This document shows positions 34,470 through 43,441 of a stretch of DNA of 64,000 bases, piece by piece. The DNA is taken from assembly GCF_018785315.1 (NCBI RefSeq), contig NZ_WQPN01000054.1:59662-123661 (forward strand). The letters are read 5' to 3'. This stretch comes from Clostridium sp. MCC353 (GTDB taxonomy: Bacteria > Bacillota > Clostridia > Lachnospirales > Lachnospiraceae). The notes below the pieces were generated by a model that was given only the letters and a program-made list of their open reading frames with translations, ran no database searches and had not been told where the DNA came from. Numbering within the stretch: position 1 is the first letter of the stretch; every line of letters begins with the position of its first letter. The position numbers were made by a program, and so were the translations under genes.

Positions 34470-35381
34470 ATGAAAAAATCTTATTTTCCAGAAAAAGGCT
34501 TGTGGTTAAAAGGCAATTTACATAGCCATACCACCGTATCAGACGGTGTTTATACGCCTCAGGAGATCGCAGAATTATATGCATCCCATGGATATGACTT
34601 CTTTTCCATGACAGATCATAACGTGTTTGTGTCCCACGAAGAAGTACCTCAGAGCCGTATGCTGCTGCTGACCGGCGTGGAGCATGATATCGTATATCAC
34701 GAAGGAAAATGCACTCATATCGTAGGAACCGGAATGCCGGGAAAAACAGAAACCGGTTATGAATGCCGGAAATATACAAAGGAAGAACGGTCAGACCAGC
34801 AGCTCATCGATATGATGCTGGAAGACGGGCAGTTCGTTGTAATCGCACATCCGGTATGGTCACGCATGACGCCGGAGGAGCTTTTGAAGCTGAAAGGCTT
34901 TCATGGGTTTGAAGTTTGGAATCATGGGATAGAAAAACTGGCTCATGGCGGACATGCTGAAGTATACTATGATCTGCTGCTACAAAATGGAATGCGCATT
35001 TTTGCTATGGCCAGTGATGATACTCACGAAACTTATGATGTTTTTGGAGGCTGGATTTGTGTGAAAGCGGCAGAACGGAGCTGGGCGGCCATTATGGATG
35101 CTCTGTTTGCAGGGGCATTTTATGCCTCCGGCGGGCCGGAAATTCTGGATTATGGGATGGACGGGGATGAAGTGTATGTGGAGTGTTCCGACTGTAAAGA
35201 AATCCATGTGATCAGTTATCCCCCAAGAGGAAAGTCCTATTTTGCCCCGGAAGGAGAAGTACTTAACGGGATCTCCTTTAAAAGAACAGGAAGGGAAAGC
35301 TATATCCGCGTGGAATGTATTGATAACAATGGAAGGGCGGCATGGACGCAGCCCATCTATTTTGAAAATTCAGCCCATTGA
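34470..35381 (+). CDS. PHP-domain metallohydrolase (CehA/McbA-like)
   Basis: A 303-residue protein with the polymerase-and-histidinol-phosphatase fold. The metal-binding start KGNLHSHTTVSDGVYTPQEIAELYASHGYDFFSMTDHN (from about residue 11) and the later IAHPVW and MASDDTHE supply the conserved His/Asp ligands. No signal peptide is seen. It begins 14 bp after the secreted protein gene, so the two may be co-transcribed. Related proteins are phosphoesterases or carbamate hydrolases; the substrate is unknown. Confidence 0.82.
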   Translation: MKKSYFPEKGLWLKGNLHSHTTVSDGVYTPQEIAELYASHGYDFFSMTDHNVFVSHEEVPQSRMLLLTGVEHDIVYHEGKCTHIVGTGMPGKTETGYECRKYTKEERSDQQLIDMMLEDGQFVVIAHPVWSRMTPEELLKLKGFHGFEVWNHGIEKLAHGGHAEVYYDLLLQNGMRIFAMASDDTHETYDVFGGWICVKAAERSWAAIMDALFAGAFYASGGPEILDYGMDGDEVYVECSDCKEIHVISYPPRGKSYFAPEGEVLNGISFKRTGRESYIRVECIDNNGRAAWTQPIYFENSAH

Positions 35382-35433
35382 TTTAGAATAATAGTTCTTA
35401 AAATATAACTTCGTAATAAAAAGGAGGATTGGT

Positions 35434-35883
35434 ATGAGAATTATTATTGTGCGTCATGGTGATCCAACGCATTATACAATCGACTCACTTACGGAAAAAG
35501 GTAAAAGAGAGGTGGAATTTCTCTCGGAACGGCTTATAAAACTTGATGTGAAGGAATTTTATGTATCCCCTCTGCGCCGTGCAAAAGAGACAGCCGCTGC
35601 AACGCTGGAAAAAATAAACAGGACAGCCATTGAGTGTGAGTGGCTGAGAGAATTTTCCCCCAAAATAAAACACCCGGATAGTCCTAAGGAGGCTCCATTT
35701 GCATGGGACTGGCTTCCCCAGGACTGGACCCAGGATGAGCGGTATTACCGTTACGATGAGTGGGCGAATACAGAAATAATGAAGTCTGGAGGCGTGGATA
35801 AAGAAGTTAAATGGGTAACGGATAATCTGGATAAAGTCATTGCCGAACATGGTATTATGGTGATATCTCCCACTTATATGTGA
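35434..35883 (+). pseudogene. Histidine phosphatase family protein, C-terminally truncated
   Basis: The N-terminus carries the phosphohistidine motif IIVRHGDPTHY and YVSPLRRAKETA of the phosphoglycerate-mutase-like family, with a normal GGAGG-led start. The reading stops after 149 residues (EHGIMVISPTYM), whereas relatives run to about 200 and carry a second catalytic histidine that is missing here. A further open stretch in another frame continues to about 35954 but does not restore that motif, so a deletion plus frameshift is likely. The break lies just before the long hairpin and the direct repeat flanking the XRE/ImmA/PIN module. Confidence 0.6.
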
Positions 35884-35958
35884 AGGGGGAAGAATTGTCA
35901 TTTTCAGCAAGATTTTGTGAAACTTATGATAATATGGACGAGCGGCATGATTAAACGG

Positions 35959-36035
35959 ATCATCTATAAAACACATAAAATCCCCTGTCCCCTCAATCAC
36001 GAGGGGCAGGGGATTTTATGTGTTTTATAGATGAT
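35959..36035. terminator. Very long near-perfect inverted repeat / bidirectional terminator
   Basis: Arms of about 35 bp match with a single bulged T, closing a 6-nt loop (35995-36000). The arms include CCCCTG and the AT-rich outer part ATCATCTATAAAACACATAA. Its right arm contains the 34-bp sequence repeated at 38322. Confidence 0.85.
35990..36023 (+). repeat. Left 34-bp direct repeat flanking the XRE/ImmA/PIN module
   Basis: 30 of 34 positions match 38322-38355; the shared core is GGCAGGGGATTTTATGT. It overlaps the right half of the long hairpin. Confidence 0.75.
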
Positions 36036-36305
36036 TCATTATTAATTTTCAATTTTCACTCTCCTAAAATGTATTTTCCAACCCAGCCATATAATCGTAT
36101 CCCGTCATAGAACCGTCATTTATGTGATACGAAACTATCAAATATTATGCAGGAGTATGCGGTAGACAGGAATCTGAATCGGATGAAAAGCTAAATGAGC
36201 TTACTAAAGCAGTTGTAAGCATTGCGGAATTTTATTGATGCGTTAATATTTTTGTCAAAATGGGCAGGCTATGAGTATAATAATGTTAGAATATTTCCTG
36301 AAAGT

Positions 36306-36334
36306 TTGACATTAATAGGAGAAAATGTTAAAAT
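36306..36334 (+). promoter_or_regulatory. Promoter and likely operator of the XRE/ImmA/PIN module
   Basis: TTGACA-17-TAAAAT, about 30 bp before the XRE start. A second promoter-like pair TTGTCA-18-TATAAT lies at 36252-36281. The 12-mer AATGTTARAATA occurs at 36282-36293 and 36324-36335, 42 bp apart (four turns), the second overlapping the -10 box, which suggests autoregulation by the XRE protein. Confidence 0.65.
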
Positions 36335-36365
36335 AACTAACAAGTGTATTCTTAGGAGGATTATC

Positions 36366-36710
36366 ATGAAAGAGTTTAATGTAAAGAAATTTTGTAAAGA
36401 TTTAATTGCTTTGCGAGGAAAAGAATCTCAGACAGAATTTGCAGAAAAACTTGGAATTAAAAGACCTACATTGTCCTTATTGGAAAATGGTAAGCAGATG
36501 CCTACATTTGATATCTTCAGCCGCATCTGCAATATGTCTGGGAAAAATACAGATGAGTATTTTACAGAATCAACAACAGATTCATTGGTATATCTGATGG
36601 GAAGTCTGGATGAAGCGGATAAGATCAAAATTAAGGAAATGGCTGAACGCATTCGTATCAAAGAGAAATATGAATTGTTGGCAAAGAGAGGTAGCTATGT
36701 TATCGATTGA
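36366..36710 (+). CDS. XRE-family helix-turn-helix regulator
   Basis: A 114-residue protein. The start at 36366 follows TAGGAGG; the frame is open further upstream without a better site. Residues 6-62 are a classic HTH_3 (FCKDLIALRGKESQTEFAEKLGIKRPTLSLLENGKQMPTFDIF). The C-terminal part is charged and helical (EADKIKIKEMAERIRIKEKYELL). It overlaps the ImmA gene by 14 bp. In phage and ICE systems (ImmR-ImmA) such a repressor is cleaved by the partner metalloprotease; here it probably represses its own three-gene operon through the AATGTTARAATA sites. Confidence 0.87.
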   Translation: MKEFNVKKFCKDLIALRGKESQTEFAEKLGIKRPTLSLLENGKQMPTFDIFSRICNMSGKNTDEYFTESTTDSLVYLMGSLDEADKIKIKEMAERIRIKEKYELLAKRGSYVID

Positions 36711-37635
36711 AGACAGTGAATTATTTGAACAATATTATCAGAATGAATATGACTTTAATACAGATTCCCTTTCGATGGATGAGATTGCTGATATAAAAAG
36801 ACTTGCTAAGGAAAAGAGGGTGGACTATGCTCAGGCTCCAATTGGAACGGGTGTATTTAGCTGGATTCTTAATCAAAGCAGTGATATTCGTTTTGAGTTA
36901 GTGCCATTTGATTCAAATAAAATTGATGGTATGTTATATATTCCTACAACTGGAATGGAGCGTGCATACATTATTCTGAATGCGAATAAGCCACTGGCAA
37001 ATCAAATTTTTACAGCGGCACACGAGTTCTATCATTATATAAAAGATTATCAGAAATTTAAAGAAAGTCCATACATTTGTGATTTCAGTATGTTAAAGGA
37101 TGTTAATGAAAAGAAAGCCAGCAGATTTGCAGCAGAGATTTTATTGCCGGAAGGAGCTTTATATCAGGAGGTAAATGAATACTGCCGTTCCAGATATATT
37201 ACTGATATTAAGAATATGGGCTTCAGCGAAGTGGCAGCTTTGATTATTATTTTGACCGTAAAATACCAGATGCCACTGAAAGCGGTGATATATAGACTTA
37301 TAGAAGAAAAATGTATTGACAGTGTTGATAGATATATTGATCAGTATGACTTTATTAAAAAGGTGCTTCAGGAAATAAAGATATTTAAAAAGCGTGTTAA
37401 TGAGTTATACAGTAAAGAAAATAATTATGCACTTCCATACAGTTCAACGTATCAGGATATGGAAAAGGCATTTTTGACAGGCAATGCTTCGAGAGAGAAT
37501 ATACTGGAAGATGCTGCAACGCTAAAGCTGGATATGAACCTCATTAATGATTTCCTTTCAGAGAATACAGAATTAGACGATGATGATAATGATGATGAAT
37601 TGTTTTCAATGATAAATGCAAAGCGGAGGCAGTAA
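36697..37635 (+). CDS. ImmA/IrrE-family metallopeptidase
   Basis: A 312-residue zinc peptidase. ATG at 36697 lies within the end of the XRE gene behind GAGAGG and gives the natural N-terminus; an earlier in-frame start would lie deep in that gene. The zinc motif is HEFYH at residues 109-113 (FTAAHEFYHYI), followed by the usual KKASRFAAEILLPEGALYQEV. The C-terminal 130 residues are helical and end in an acidic tail rich in Asp/Glu. It probably cleaves the XRE repressor in response to a signal and so frees the operon. The PIN-like gene follows in the same operon. Confidence 0.88.
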   Translation: MLSIEDSELFEQYYQNEYDFNTDSLSMDEIADIKRLAKEKRVDYAQAPIGTGVFSWILNQSSDIRFELVPFDSNKIDGMLYIPTTGMERAYIILNANKPLANQIFTAAHEFYHYIKDYQKFKESPYICDFSMLKDVNEKKASRFAAEILLPEGALYQEVNEYCRSRYITDIKNMGFSEVAALIIILTVKYQMPLKAVIYRLIEEKCIDSVDRYIDQYDFIKKVLQEIKIFKKRVNELYSKENNYALPYSSTYQDMEKAFLTGNASRENILEDAATLKLDMNLINDFLSENTELDDDDNDDELFSMINAKRRQ

Positions 37636-37636
37636 T

Positions 37637-38296
37637 ATGATAACACCACTAAAGAAAAACGCTTTACATAATTTACTAAATAAACCGATTTTGTTTGACG
37701 CCAATATATTTATGGTGGGGATATCGGATCGGACATCAGATAAGAATTGCTCATTTGAAAATATGAAGCGGCTATATATTAAACCATTATTTGAAAGTTT
37801 TACAGATATTTATATTCATGAAGAAGTATATAAAGAATTAGATGGAGATTCCAGAACCTTTTTAAACGAGTACAAAGGGAAAAATGTGACAGTTGTAAGC
37901 GAAGGCGATTTGTATGATAAAGATCCGAAATATATTACTATTTTTAACAGCATAGCAAACCATGAATTGGTAAGATATGAGCGTGGCCGTTCAAAGGATC
38001 GTGGGGAGGTATACAGTTTGGCCTATGCTGCGTATTACAACATGAACTATTTCTGTTCAAAGGAAATTATGGTCGATAATGTGGCCAGAGAATTAGAGGC
38101 TTTAGAAAATGTAGATATTATAACCTTTGATATTATCTTGCTCCAGGCATATGTATATTATGCCCTGCAAAATGATAAATCAAATAGCAAAGGATTGAAA
38201 TCGATTTACAAAAAATACTGTGCAGATGTAATCCGAAGACATAATTTACCTGCAACCTTTAGTGAATATATTAAATCCTCATTGGACTATTTATAA
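37637..38296 (+). CDS. PIN-like domain protein, probable nuclease effector
   Basis: A 219-residue protein starting 1 bp after the ImmA stop. The first strand carries ILFDANIFMVGI (Asp21), followed by IHEEVYKELDGDSRTFL with the conserved Glu, and RGRSKDRGEVYSLAYAAYY with the next Asp/Glu pair, the order of acidic residues in PIN nucleases. The spacing is typical but the sequence is divergent, so the family call is moderate. In this operon it would be the effector, released when ImmA removes the repressor. It may act as RNase in a toxin-like or phage-response role; this is inference. Confidence 0.7.
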   Translation: MITPLKKNALHNLLNKPILFDANIFMVGISDRTSDKNCSFENMKRLYIKPLFESFTDIYIHEEVYKELDGDSRTFLNEYKGKNVTVVSEGDLYDKDPKYITIFNSIANHELVRYERGRSKDRGEVYSLAYAAYYNMNYFCSKEIMVDNVARELEALENVDIITFDIILLQAYVYYALQNDKSNSKGLKSIYKKYCADVIRRHNLPATFSEYIKSSLDYL

Positions 38297-38310
38297 AAAT
38301 AGAAATGTGG

Positions 38311-38347
38311 AATCCCCCACACCCTCAATCCTGAGAGGCAGGGGATT
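38311..38347. terminator. Terminator hairpin after the XRE/ImmA/PIN module
   Basis: AATCCCC (38311-38317) pairs with GGGGATT (38341-38347), with inner CCTC / GAGG. It can serve the plus-strand module and the converging hydrolase gene. Confidence 0.7.
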
Positions 38348-38355
38348 TTATGTAT
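38322..38355 (+). repeat. Right 34-bp direct repeat flanking the XRE/ImmA/PIN module
   Basis: Partner of 35990-36023 with four mismatches, in the same orientation. The 2.3 kb between the copies holds exactly the three-gene module. Confidence 0.75.
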
Positions 38356-38385
38356 CTGATCTTTCTTAAATCCTGTTTTTACACC

Positions 38386-39189
38386 TTAAATCCTATTTTT
38401 CACCCATCCAATCACATCCTGTATCACCTCATCCCGGCAGTATTCATTGAATATCTCATGGAAAAGGCCGCCGTAAATCTTCATCTGTTTATCAGTGGAA
38501 GATGCGGATGCGAAAAAATCATAGGTATCCTGAACGCTCACAAGCCCGTCTTTTTCCCCGTGAAGCATGAGAACCGGATACTTGAAATTCTCCATGTTGG
38601 AAGCGAACCAGTCAAGGCCGCTGCAGATCGCGTAGCAGAGGCCGGTGGTAAATGTCTTTGTATTATAAGGATCTTTTCCATACCAGTCCACTACTTCGGC
38701 AACGGAGCACACTCCGGCGCCTAATTCATTTGGAAGCTGGGTATGAGGATCTAACCCTTTTGGAACACCGGTGATCAGGCCGCCGTTGTCCTTTACAAGA
38801 GCTCCGCTGGTGATGATGCCTCTCAGCTTTTTATCCGTGTATTTGGCTCCGTAAAGGGAGACGGTAAAACCGCCCATGCTGTGTCCGATTAAGAATACGG
38901 GAATGTCCGGATTTTCACGGATTGCCATATCCACGACTACATTGGTATCGTCCAGCAGTTCATTAAAATCCTCGTAATAGGTGCGCTCACCTTCGGAACG
39001 GCCGTGGCCCCGGTGGTCAAAGCGGTAGGTTCCGATACCTGCTTTGTGGAACAGGCCGGCAAAGTAATCGTAACGCCCCTGGTGTTCGCAGAGCCCATGG
39101 ACGATGACGGCCACAGCCTTGCAGGAATCGGGCAGTTCCTTGTTCAGATATAGTTTTGTGTTGTCATAAGAAGATATTATTTCTCCCAT
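38386..39189 (-). CDS. Alpha/beta hydrolase, monoacylglycerol lipase-like
   Basis: A 267-residue soluble hydrolase of the lysophospholipase/monoglyceride lipase type. The oxyanion motif VIVHGLCEHQGRY, the conserved FDHRGHGRSEG and the nucleophile elbow GHSMGG (Ser104) are present. The acid is in the LHGEKDGLVS region, and the histidine in GGLFHEIFNE near the C-terminus. No signal peptide. It is a single gene on the minus strand converging on the PIN module. Substrate specificity is unproven. Confidence 0.88.
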   Translation of the reverse strand: MGEIISSYDNTKLYLNKELPDSCKAVAVIVHGLCEHQGRYDYFAGLFHKAGIGTYRFDHRGHGRSEGERTYYEDFNELLDDTNVVVDMAIRENPDIPVFLIGHSMGGFTVSLYGAKYTDKKLRGIITSGALVKDNGGLITGVPKGLDPHTQLPNELGAGVCSVAEVVDWYGKDPYNTKTFTTGLCYAICSGLDWFASNMENFKYPVLMLHGEKDGLVSVQDTYDFFASASSTDKQMKIYGGLFHEIFNEYCRDEVIQDVIGWVKNRI

Positions 39190-39331
39190 GCGTAAAACCC
39201 CCTTTTTATATTTTATACCCTTTCAGGTATCGTTTCTCACAAGATCAGGGAGGATGTCGGAAGACGTCCGCCCGGTTTATGACCGGTTTATCACCAGGTA
39301 GTTGTCAAGCTCATGACACGCTTTCACTTTC

Positions 39332-40159
39332 TTATAATCCTACGGCGCTTAGTATGACTGCAAACAATACAATAGCCAGCAGAAGGAGAATCAGAAAAAA
39401 TAAACCAACTAATTTCACAATCTTTCCTGCCTGGGCCGAACCTTGTTCTATTATTTTTCCTAATGTCTGATTCAGTTCATCAAAAGCCTGCTGGCCAAAT
39501 TCTTCAGCAATCCAATTCGGATTATATTTGCCGTTATTGTTATCATAGGTATAGCTTTTGGATATTTTAACGGAGTTTTTGGTAAGTTGTCCGCTGTTAT
39601 TATATTTCCTATAATCGTAATAAACGGTAAAAAAGGACAGGATTGGGATGATGGATGCATATTCATCTTTTATGTGAAGAAAATAGACATCCAGATTATC
39701 TACAACCGTTAAAGGTTTGGTGATTTGTGCAATCTGTCTGTCACCATCATAGATTGACACATAATTGTTTCTTCCCTTATCGAGGCTGTATCCCAGGTAA
39801 ACCTTTCCTGAATTCTCAATGCAGAATTTGATGTCAAACATACCATTCTGCATGATATAGAAAGATCCTTCGCCGTCATTTTTGCCGACAATTTCATACT
39901 GCCCAAAACGCTGTTCCTTTGTCAGCAGATATTTATAAGGAATGGATTCCTCCACAAGATTATCAATGAATTTATAACGTGTAGTATATATTGTCTCACC
40001 TGTAGGATTAGAAAAAGTGAGTTCCCTTAAATTTTCCGCATTAAACGGCAAAGAGAGATTCATCCATGGAGCTTTCGCCTGAAAAAGCAGTTGACCGTCC
40101 CAGGACACTTCAAATAAATTTTCCGCATTCGCTTTTACTTGTTGTATTGTAACCAGCAT
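39332..40159 (-). CDS. C-terminally membrane-anchored protein of unknown function
   Basis: A 275-residue protein without a recognised name. Residues 1-180 are beta-rich (FEVSWDGQLLFQAKAPWMNLSL, GQYEIVGKNDGEGSFYI), somewhat like the LURP-one/scramblase barrel fold but too divergent to assign. The last 30 residues form one hydrophobic helix (LVGLFFLILLLLAIVLFAVIL), so it is probably a tail-anchored membrane protein. AAGGGAT precedes the start. The downstream neighbour is the lipase-like gene 142 bp away. Confidence 0.7.
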   Translation of the reverse strand: MLVTIQQVKANAENLFEVSWDGQLLFQAKAPWMNLSLPFNAENLRELTFSNPTGETIYTTRYKFIDNLVEESIPYKYLLTKEQRFGQYEIVGKNDGEGSFYIMQNGMFDIKFCIENSGKVYLGYSLDKGRNNYVSIYDGDRQIAQITKPLTVVDNLDVYFLHIKDEYASIIPILSFFTVYYDYRKYNNSGQLTKNSVKISKSYTYDNNNGKYNPNWIAEEFGQQAFDELNQTLGKIIEQGSAQAGKIVKLVGLFFLILLLLAIVLFAVILSAVGL

Positions 40160-40263
40160 AGTTTAATCCCTTCTGCAAATAACATTTCTCCAAACTTCCG
40201 CCAGCGGTGCACCGCACGCTTTCACAGCTTCTATCCTTTCCCCAATTATACCATTATATAGGA

Positions 40264-40301
40264 AAATGCGATAGATAATTCGGCAGTTATCTATCGCATT
40301 T
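40264..40301. terminator. Perfect 15-bp hairpin, bidirectional
   Basis: AAATGCGATAGATAA pairs exactly with TTATCTATCGCATTT around an 8-nt loop. It lies 51 bp after the stop of the minus-strand surface protein gene and before the next minus-strand gene. Confidence 0.8.
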
Positions 40302-40351
40302 ACTATACAATTAAAATCGAAATACGTTAATTACTATACGGACACATTACC

Positions 40352-43141
40352 CTATGGAATCCATACTCCATTCTCATCCACCCGGAATCCATCCGGCGTC
40401 AGGGTATCGGTCAGCAAAGCGCCTTTTGTCCTGCCTTCCTCACCGCTGAAATAATACCATTTCCCCAAAATCTGATGCCAGCCTGTATACATAGATCCGC
40501 GGCGTCCGTCAGAACGGTCATGGAGGAAGTATTTGTTTCCGTTAACGGCCAGCCAGCCGTCGGCCATATAGCCGGAACTGTTAAAGTAGTACCAGTCATA
40601 TGAGCTTTGGTATGGCAGGTATGCCCATTGGGAGGATGGATAAGTTCCGTTTCCGTAACTATACCACCAGCCGTTTGGATCGGAAATCCAGCGTCCCTCC
40701 GGCCCTTCACTGGCGGAACCGCCGGAAGTGTCTTCAGAGCCTGCGACAGGGTCCTTTTGCTCTGGAACATCCGATTTTGGATCTGGTTCGTCTCCTTTTT
40801 CATCATCTTCGTCACCGGTGATTTTTTCCGTATACTTATATCCGAGGACAAAGGGGCTGAAGTTCTCCACAGTCATCTTGATTCCCTGTTCCGTCATTTC
40901 AAATGGAACAAAATACGGCTGGCCGGAGGAGGGGATGTGAAGAATTGAGATTTCATAACGGTCAGGATTGGTTCTCATATCTTCAACCGGATATTCAATT
41001 GTGAAGGTGGAGCCTTTTCCCTCTGCCTCCTCCCCTGTGGATACATCGATCAATTTGATTTCCATAGGAAGAATGGTGGTATGTTCGTCAAACTGAGGAT
41101 GTTTTTCCAGTTCTTCATCAATGGTTTCCAGGATATCAGGAGTTACCTTTTTGGCAACCAGAATATAGCCGGTTTCATCCGGGGCCAGTTCAGGAATCAG
41201 GGAAGCGGCGGGTTCTTCTACCGTCAGCTCAAAGCTGTCTGAAGCAAGCCGGTATTCTATGGACTGTTTATATGCGGTAATCGTTGTTTTGCCCGCTTTT
41301 TTCAGCGTGATCTTTCCTGATTCGTCAATTTCGGCGACGGATGGATTACTGCTGGTGTAATGGATCTTGAGAGCCTCTTCCCCGCCCGTTACATCAGGCG
41401 TGAATTCCGGCTCGCCTAAGGTTTTTTTTACCCTGTTTTCTGACGGTGTTTCGATAACCAGAGGGGGTTGATCCTTCAGCAGAACTTCTTCCAGGGATGC
41501 AGTGATTTCTTTGCCGCCTTCCAGACCAGTTATGACTGCCGTATCCATTTCATCTCTCTCGATTTCGGTTCCGTCAATGGCTGCGGAGGTAAAACGGTAT
41601 CCTTCAGGAGGGGCCAGGGCCAGTTCATCCAGTGTACCGCTGTCGAATATCAATGCAGTTTCGGAATTGAGGTTCAGAATTATTTTTCCGATGGATGCCG
41701 AGGCTCCGAAATCAATATAGCCCTCCGGTAAAAAGAGCAGGCCCTCTATTCCTTCGTCCGCAGTCTCGTCTAATACGGAGTTTATGAAGGTGTATTGAAT
41801 GGTTCCGATATTGATATGGAGATCGTCTTCCGGATTAGTCCTCTCTTCGCCTACATAACAACCGGCTCCGATGATGGAAAATTCTTCTGTAAACCAATGA
41901 GTTCCATTGACCGTGCAGGAATCCAAGGTTACATCTATGCTGTCTATATTGAAATTAAAACTTCCCTGGTAAACGCCTCCCGCCTGTATGCTGGCAATAT
42001 TGCTGTTTTTGGCATAAATGCGGATGTTTCCCGTATCGATATTGGCCTCGGCAGTGGCATCGGAGGCGCCCAGTATATCGCCTTCAATTGTGCTGTCGTA
42101 CACTTCTATATTAATCGATTTACAGGTTCCATTCTGGTGTCTGTCCCGGACGCCGTTAATCAAATGGCTTCCGCACAGGCCGTCTCCCAACACAATATGG
42201 CTGTTTCTAACCAGAATCTCCGAACTGCCAAGGGCGGCATTTACCCCCGAATAGCTGATATAGCTGCCTCCTGCGATCATATCCAAATCCAGTGTGGAGT
42301 TAATGATTGATAATTCGGTTGCTTTTATTGACACATCGGAATCTTTGGAATAGTTATCCAAATGTGCCCCGCAGTAAATCTGGTTAAAACAGGGATCGGT
42401 CAATTCCGCATCTTCAATGGTCAGTTTTGATGTTCCGTCAACCCTGGCTGTAACTCCGGGTTCCGTCACCCAGGCGCCGCCGGAGCATTCGGAGAACTTC
42501 CCGCCCCTTATGGTAAGATCGGTTGATGGAACAGATGTGTTCCATCCTCCCCCCGCCAGATTACGCACATGTCCTGCTTCAAAAACCATGGGGATGCCGT
42601 TGGCAACTACGGAAACAGGGGAATCCGCTCCGATCTGATAATCTTCCTCTCCTTGTATAATGATCTTGTGGATCCCCTTATCTTTTGGAAATACCACGGT
42701 TTCCGAATCGGCCGTGTCTCCCTGGAGATCAATGGTTAAAACCCCGGTGTCTGAACCCAGAGCCTCTATCACATCGGCTATGGATGCATAGTCCCCGTCA
42801 TTTCCCGATCCCACCACAGCGGTGACGCCGGAGCCGTCGGATAAGAGGCCCAAAGGCATCCGTTCATACATATCATTGATGAGTTCTTCGCCGTTTGAAG
42901 GGCTGGCGTCCTCATAAAAAGAATTCTCGTTTTCTTTCTCATTCCCATCCCGCTCATCCTCTTGGATGTCATCTGCCCTGTCTGCATTGGAACTGCTGGC
43001 GTATGCGGTCAGCCCCCATGAGCTTTTTCCGCCTTCGCTGCTCTGTGCCGGCGGCAGCATTGGAATGGTGCTGAAAATGAGACACCAGATCATCACCAAA
43101 GCGGCCTTTTGCTTCCATATCTTTTTCATATTCTTATCCAT
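40352..43141 (-). CDS. Large surface protein with beta-helix, Big_2 and wall-binding repeats
   Basis: A 929-residue exported protein. The signal peptide spans residues 1-33. A parallel beta-helix-like region (about 130-530) is full of short strands such as LTIRGGKFSECSGGAW and LSIINSTLDLDMIAGGSYI. A bacterial Ig-like (Big_2) domain is near 565-645 (LKIHYTSSNPSVAEIDESGKITLKKAGKTTITAY). An acidic Asp/Pro linker precedes C-terminal choline-binding-type repeats (GRWISDPNGWWYSYGNGTYP, WYYFNSSGYMADGWL, TGWHQILGKWYYFSGEEG). Adhesin or polysaccharide-binding function is likely. Its leader carries a c-di-GMP riboswitch and terminator, so expression should follow the sessile/motile signal. Confidence 0.85.
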   Translation of the reverse strand: MDKNMKKIWKQKAALVMIWCLIFSTIPMLPPAQSSEGGKSSWGLTAYASSSNADRADDIQEDERDGNEKENENSFYEDASPSNGEELINDMYERMPLGLLSDGSGVTAVVGSGNDGDYASIADVIEALGSDTGVLTIDLQGDTADSETVVFPKDKGIHKIIIQGEEDYQIGADSPVSVVANGIPMVFEAGHVRNLAGGGWNTSVPSTDLTIRGGKFSECSGGAWVTEPGVTARVDGTSKLTIEDAELTDPCFNQIYCGAHLDNYSKDSDVSIKATELSIINSTLDLDMIAGGSYISYSGVNAALGSSEILVRNSHIVLGDGLCGSHLINGVRDRHQNGTCKSINIEVYDSTIEGDILGASDATAEANIDTGNIRIYAKNSNIASIQAGGVYQGSFNFNIDSIDVTLDSCTVNGTHWFTEEFSIIGAGCYVGEERTNPEDDLHINIGTIQYTFINSVLDETADEGIEGLLFLPEGYIDFGASASIGKIILNLNSETALIFDSGTLDELALAPPEGYRFTSAAIDGTEIERDEMDTAVITGLEGGKEITASLEEVLLKDQPPLVIETPSENRVKKTLGEPEFTPDVTGGEEALKIHYTSSNPSVAEIDESGKITLKKAGKTTITAYKQSIEYRLASDSFELTVEEPAASLIPELAPDETGYILVAKKVTPDILETIDEELEKHPQFDEHTTILPMEIKLIDVSTGEEAEGKGSTFTIEYPVEDMRTNPDRYEISILHIPSSGQPYFVPFEMTEQGIKMTVENFSPFVLGYKYTEKITGDEDDEKGDEPDPKSDVPEQKDPVAGSEDTSGGSASEGPEGRWISDPNGWWYSYGNGTYPSSQWAYLPYQSSYDWYYFNSSGYMADGWLAVNGNKYFLHDRSDGRRGSMYTGWHQILGKWYYFSGEEGRTKGALLTDTLTPDGFRVDENGVWIP

Positions 43142-43239
43142 CTCCTTTCAGAAATATACGAAAATGTGTCGATAAACGTTCCAGTTACAAAATCTCTGCG
43201 CCCCATTGCAGATACCCCGCAGGGCAATCCCCAAAATGG

Positions 43240-43266
43240 AAAAAGCAGACCCTGCTGCAGTCTGCT
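43240..43266 (-). terminator. Riboswitch-linked intrinsic terminator
   Basis: On the minus strand AGCAGAC pairs with GTCTGCT across a 9-nt loop, followed by TTTT. It lies between the c-di-GMP aptamer and the surface protein start, about 100 bp before the ATG, so it is placed to stop transcription in one ligand state. Confidence 0.75.
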
Positions 43267-43295
43267 AAAGCCCGGTCATGATCTGGCCGGGTAAT

Positions 43296-43384
43296 GGATG
43301 CAGCTGGCTGGCTTTTCATATTAATATATGAGGAAGCCCCTTTAGTTTTGCGCCGCCGCCTTTCGACGGGTTTGCCAATTATGT
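43296..43384 (-). promoter_or_regulatory. Cyclic di-GMP-I (GEMM) riboswitch aptamer
   Basis: The minus strand shows the GEMM-I core in order: GGCAAACC, a short stem CCGTC-GAAA-GGCGG with the GAAA tetraloop, then GGCGCAAAACTAAAGGGGCTT, a variable hairpin (CATAT-ATTA-ATATG) and AAGCCAGCCAGCTGC. The docking tetraloop and the GCAAA segment are the ligand-site hallmarks. The closing P1 helix is imperfect. Class-I c-di-GMP riboswitches are common before adhesin genes in clostridia. Confidence 0.8.
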
Positions 43385-43441
43385 ACTTTTCACAATAAAT
43401 CATGATATACAGTTGCATTTTCGTATATTTACTATAATTTT

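Noticed and set aside
36222..36365. N-terminal extension of the XRE protein
   Set aside because: The upstream in-frame region contains both promoters, and the ATG at 36366 has a strong AGGAGG site.
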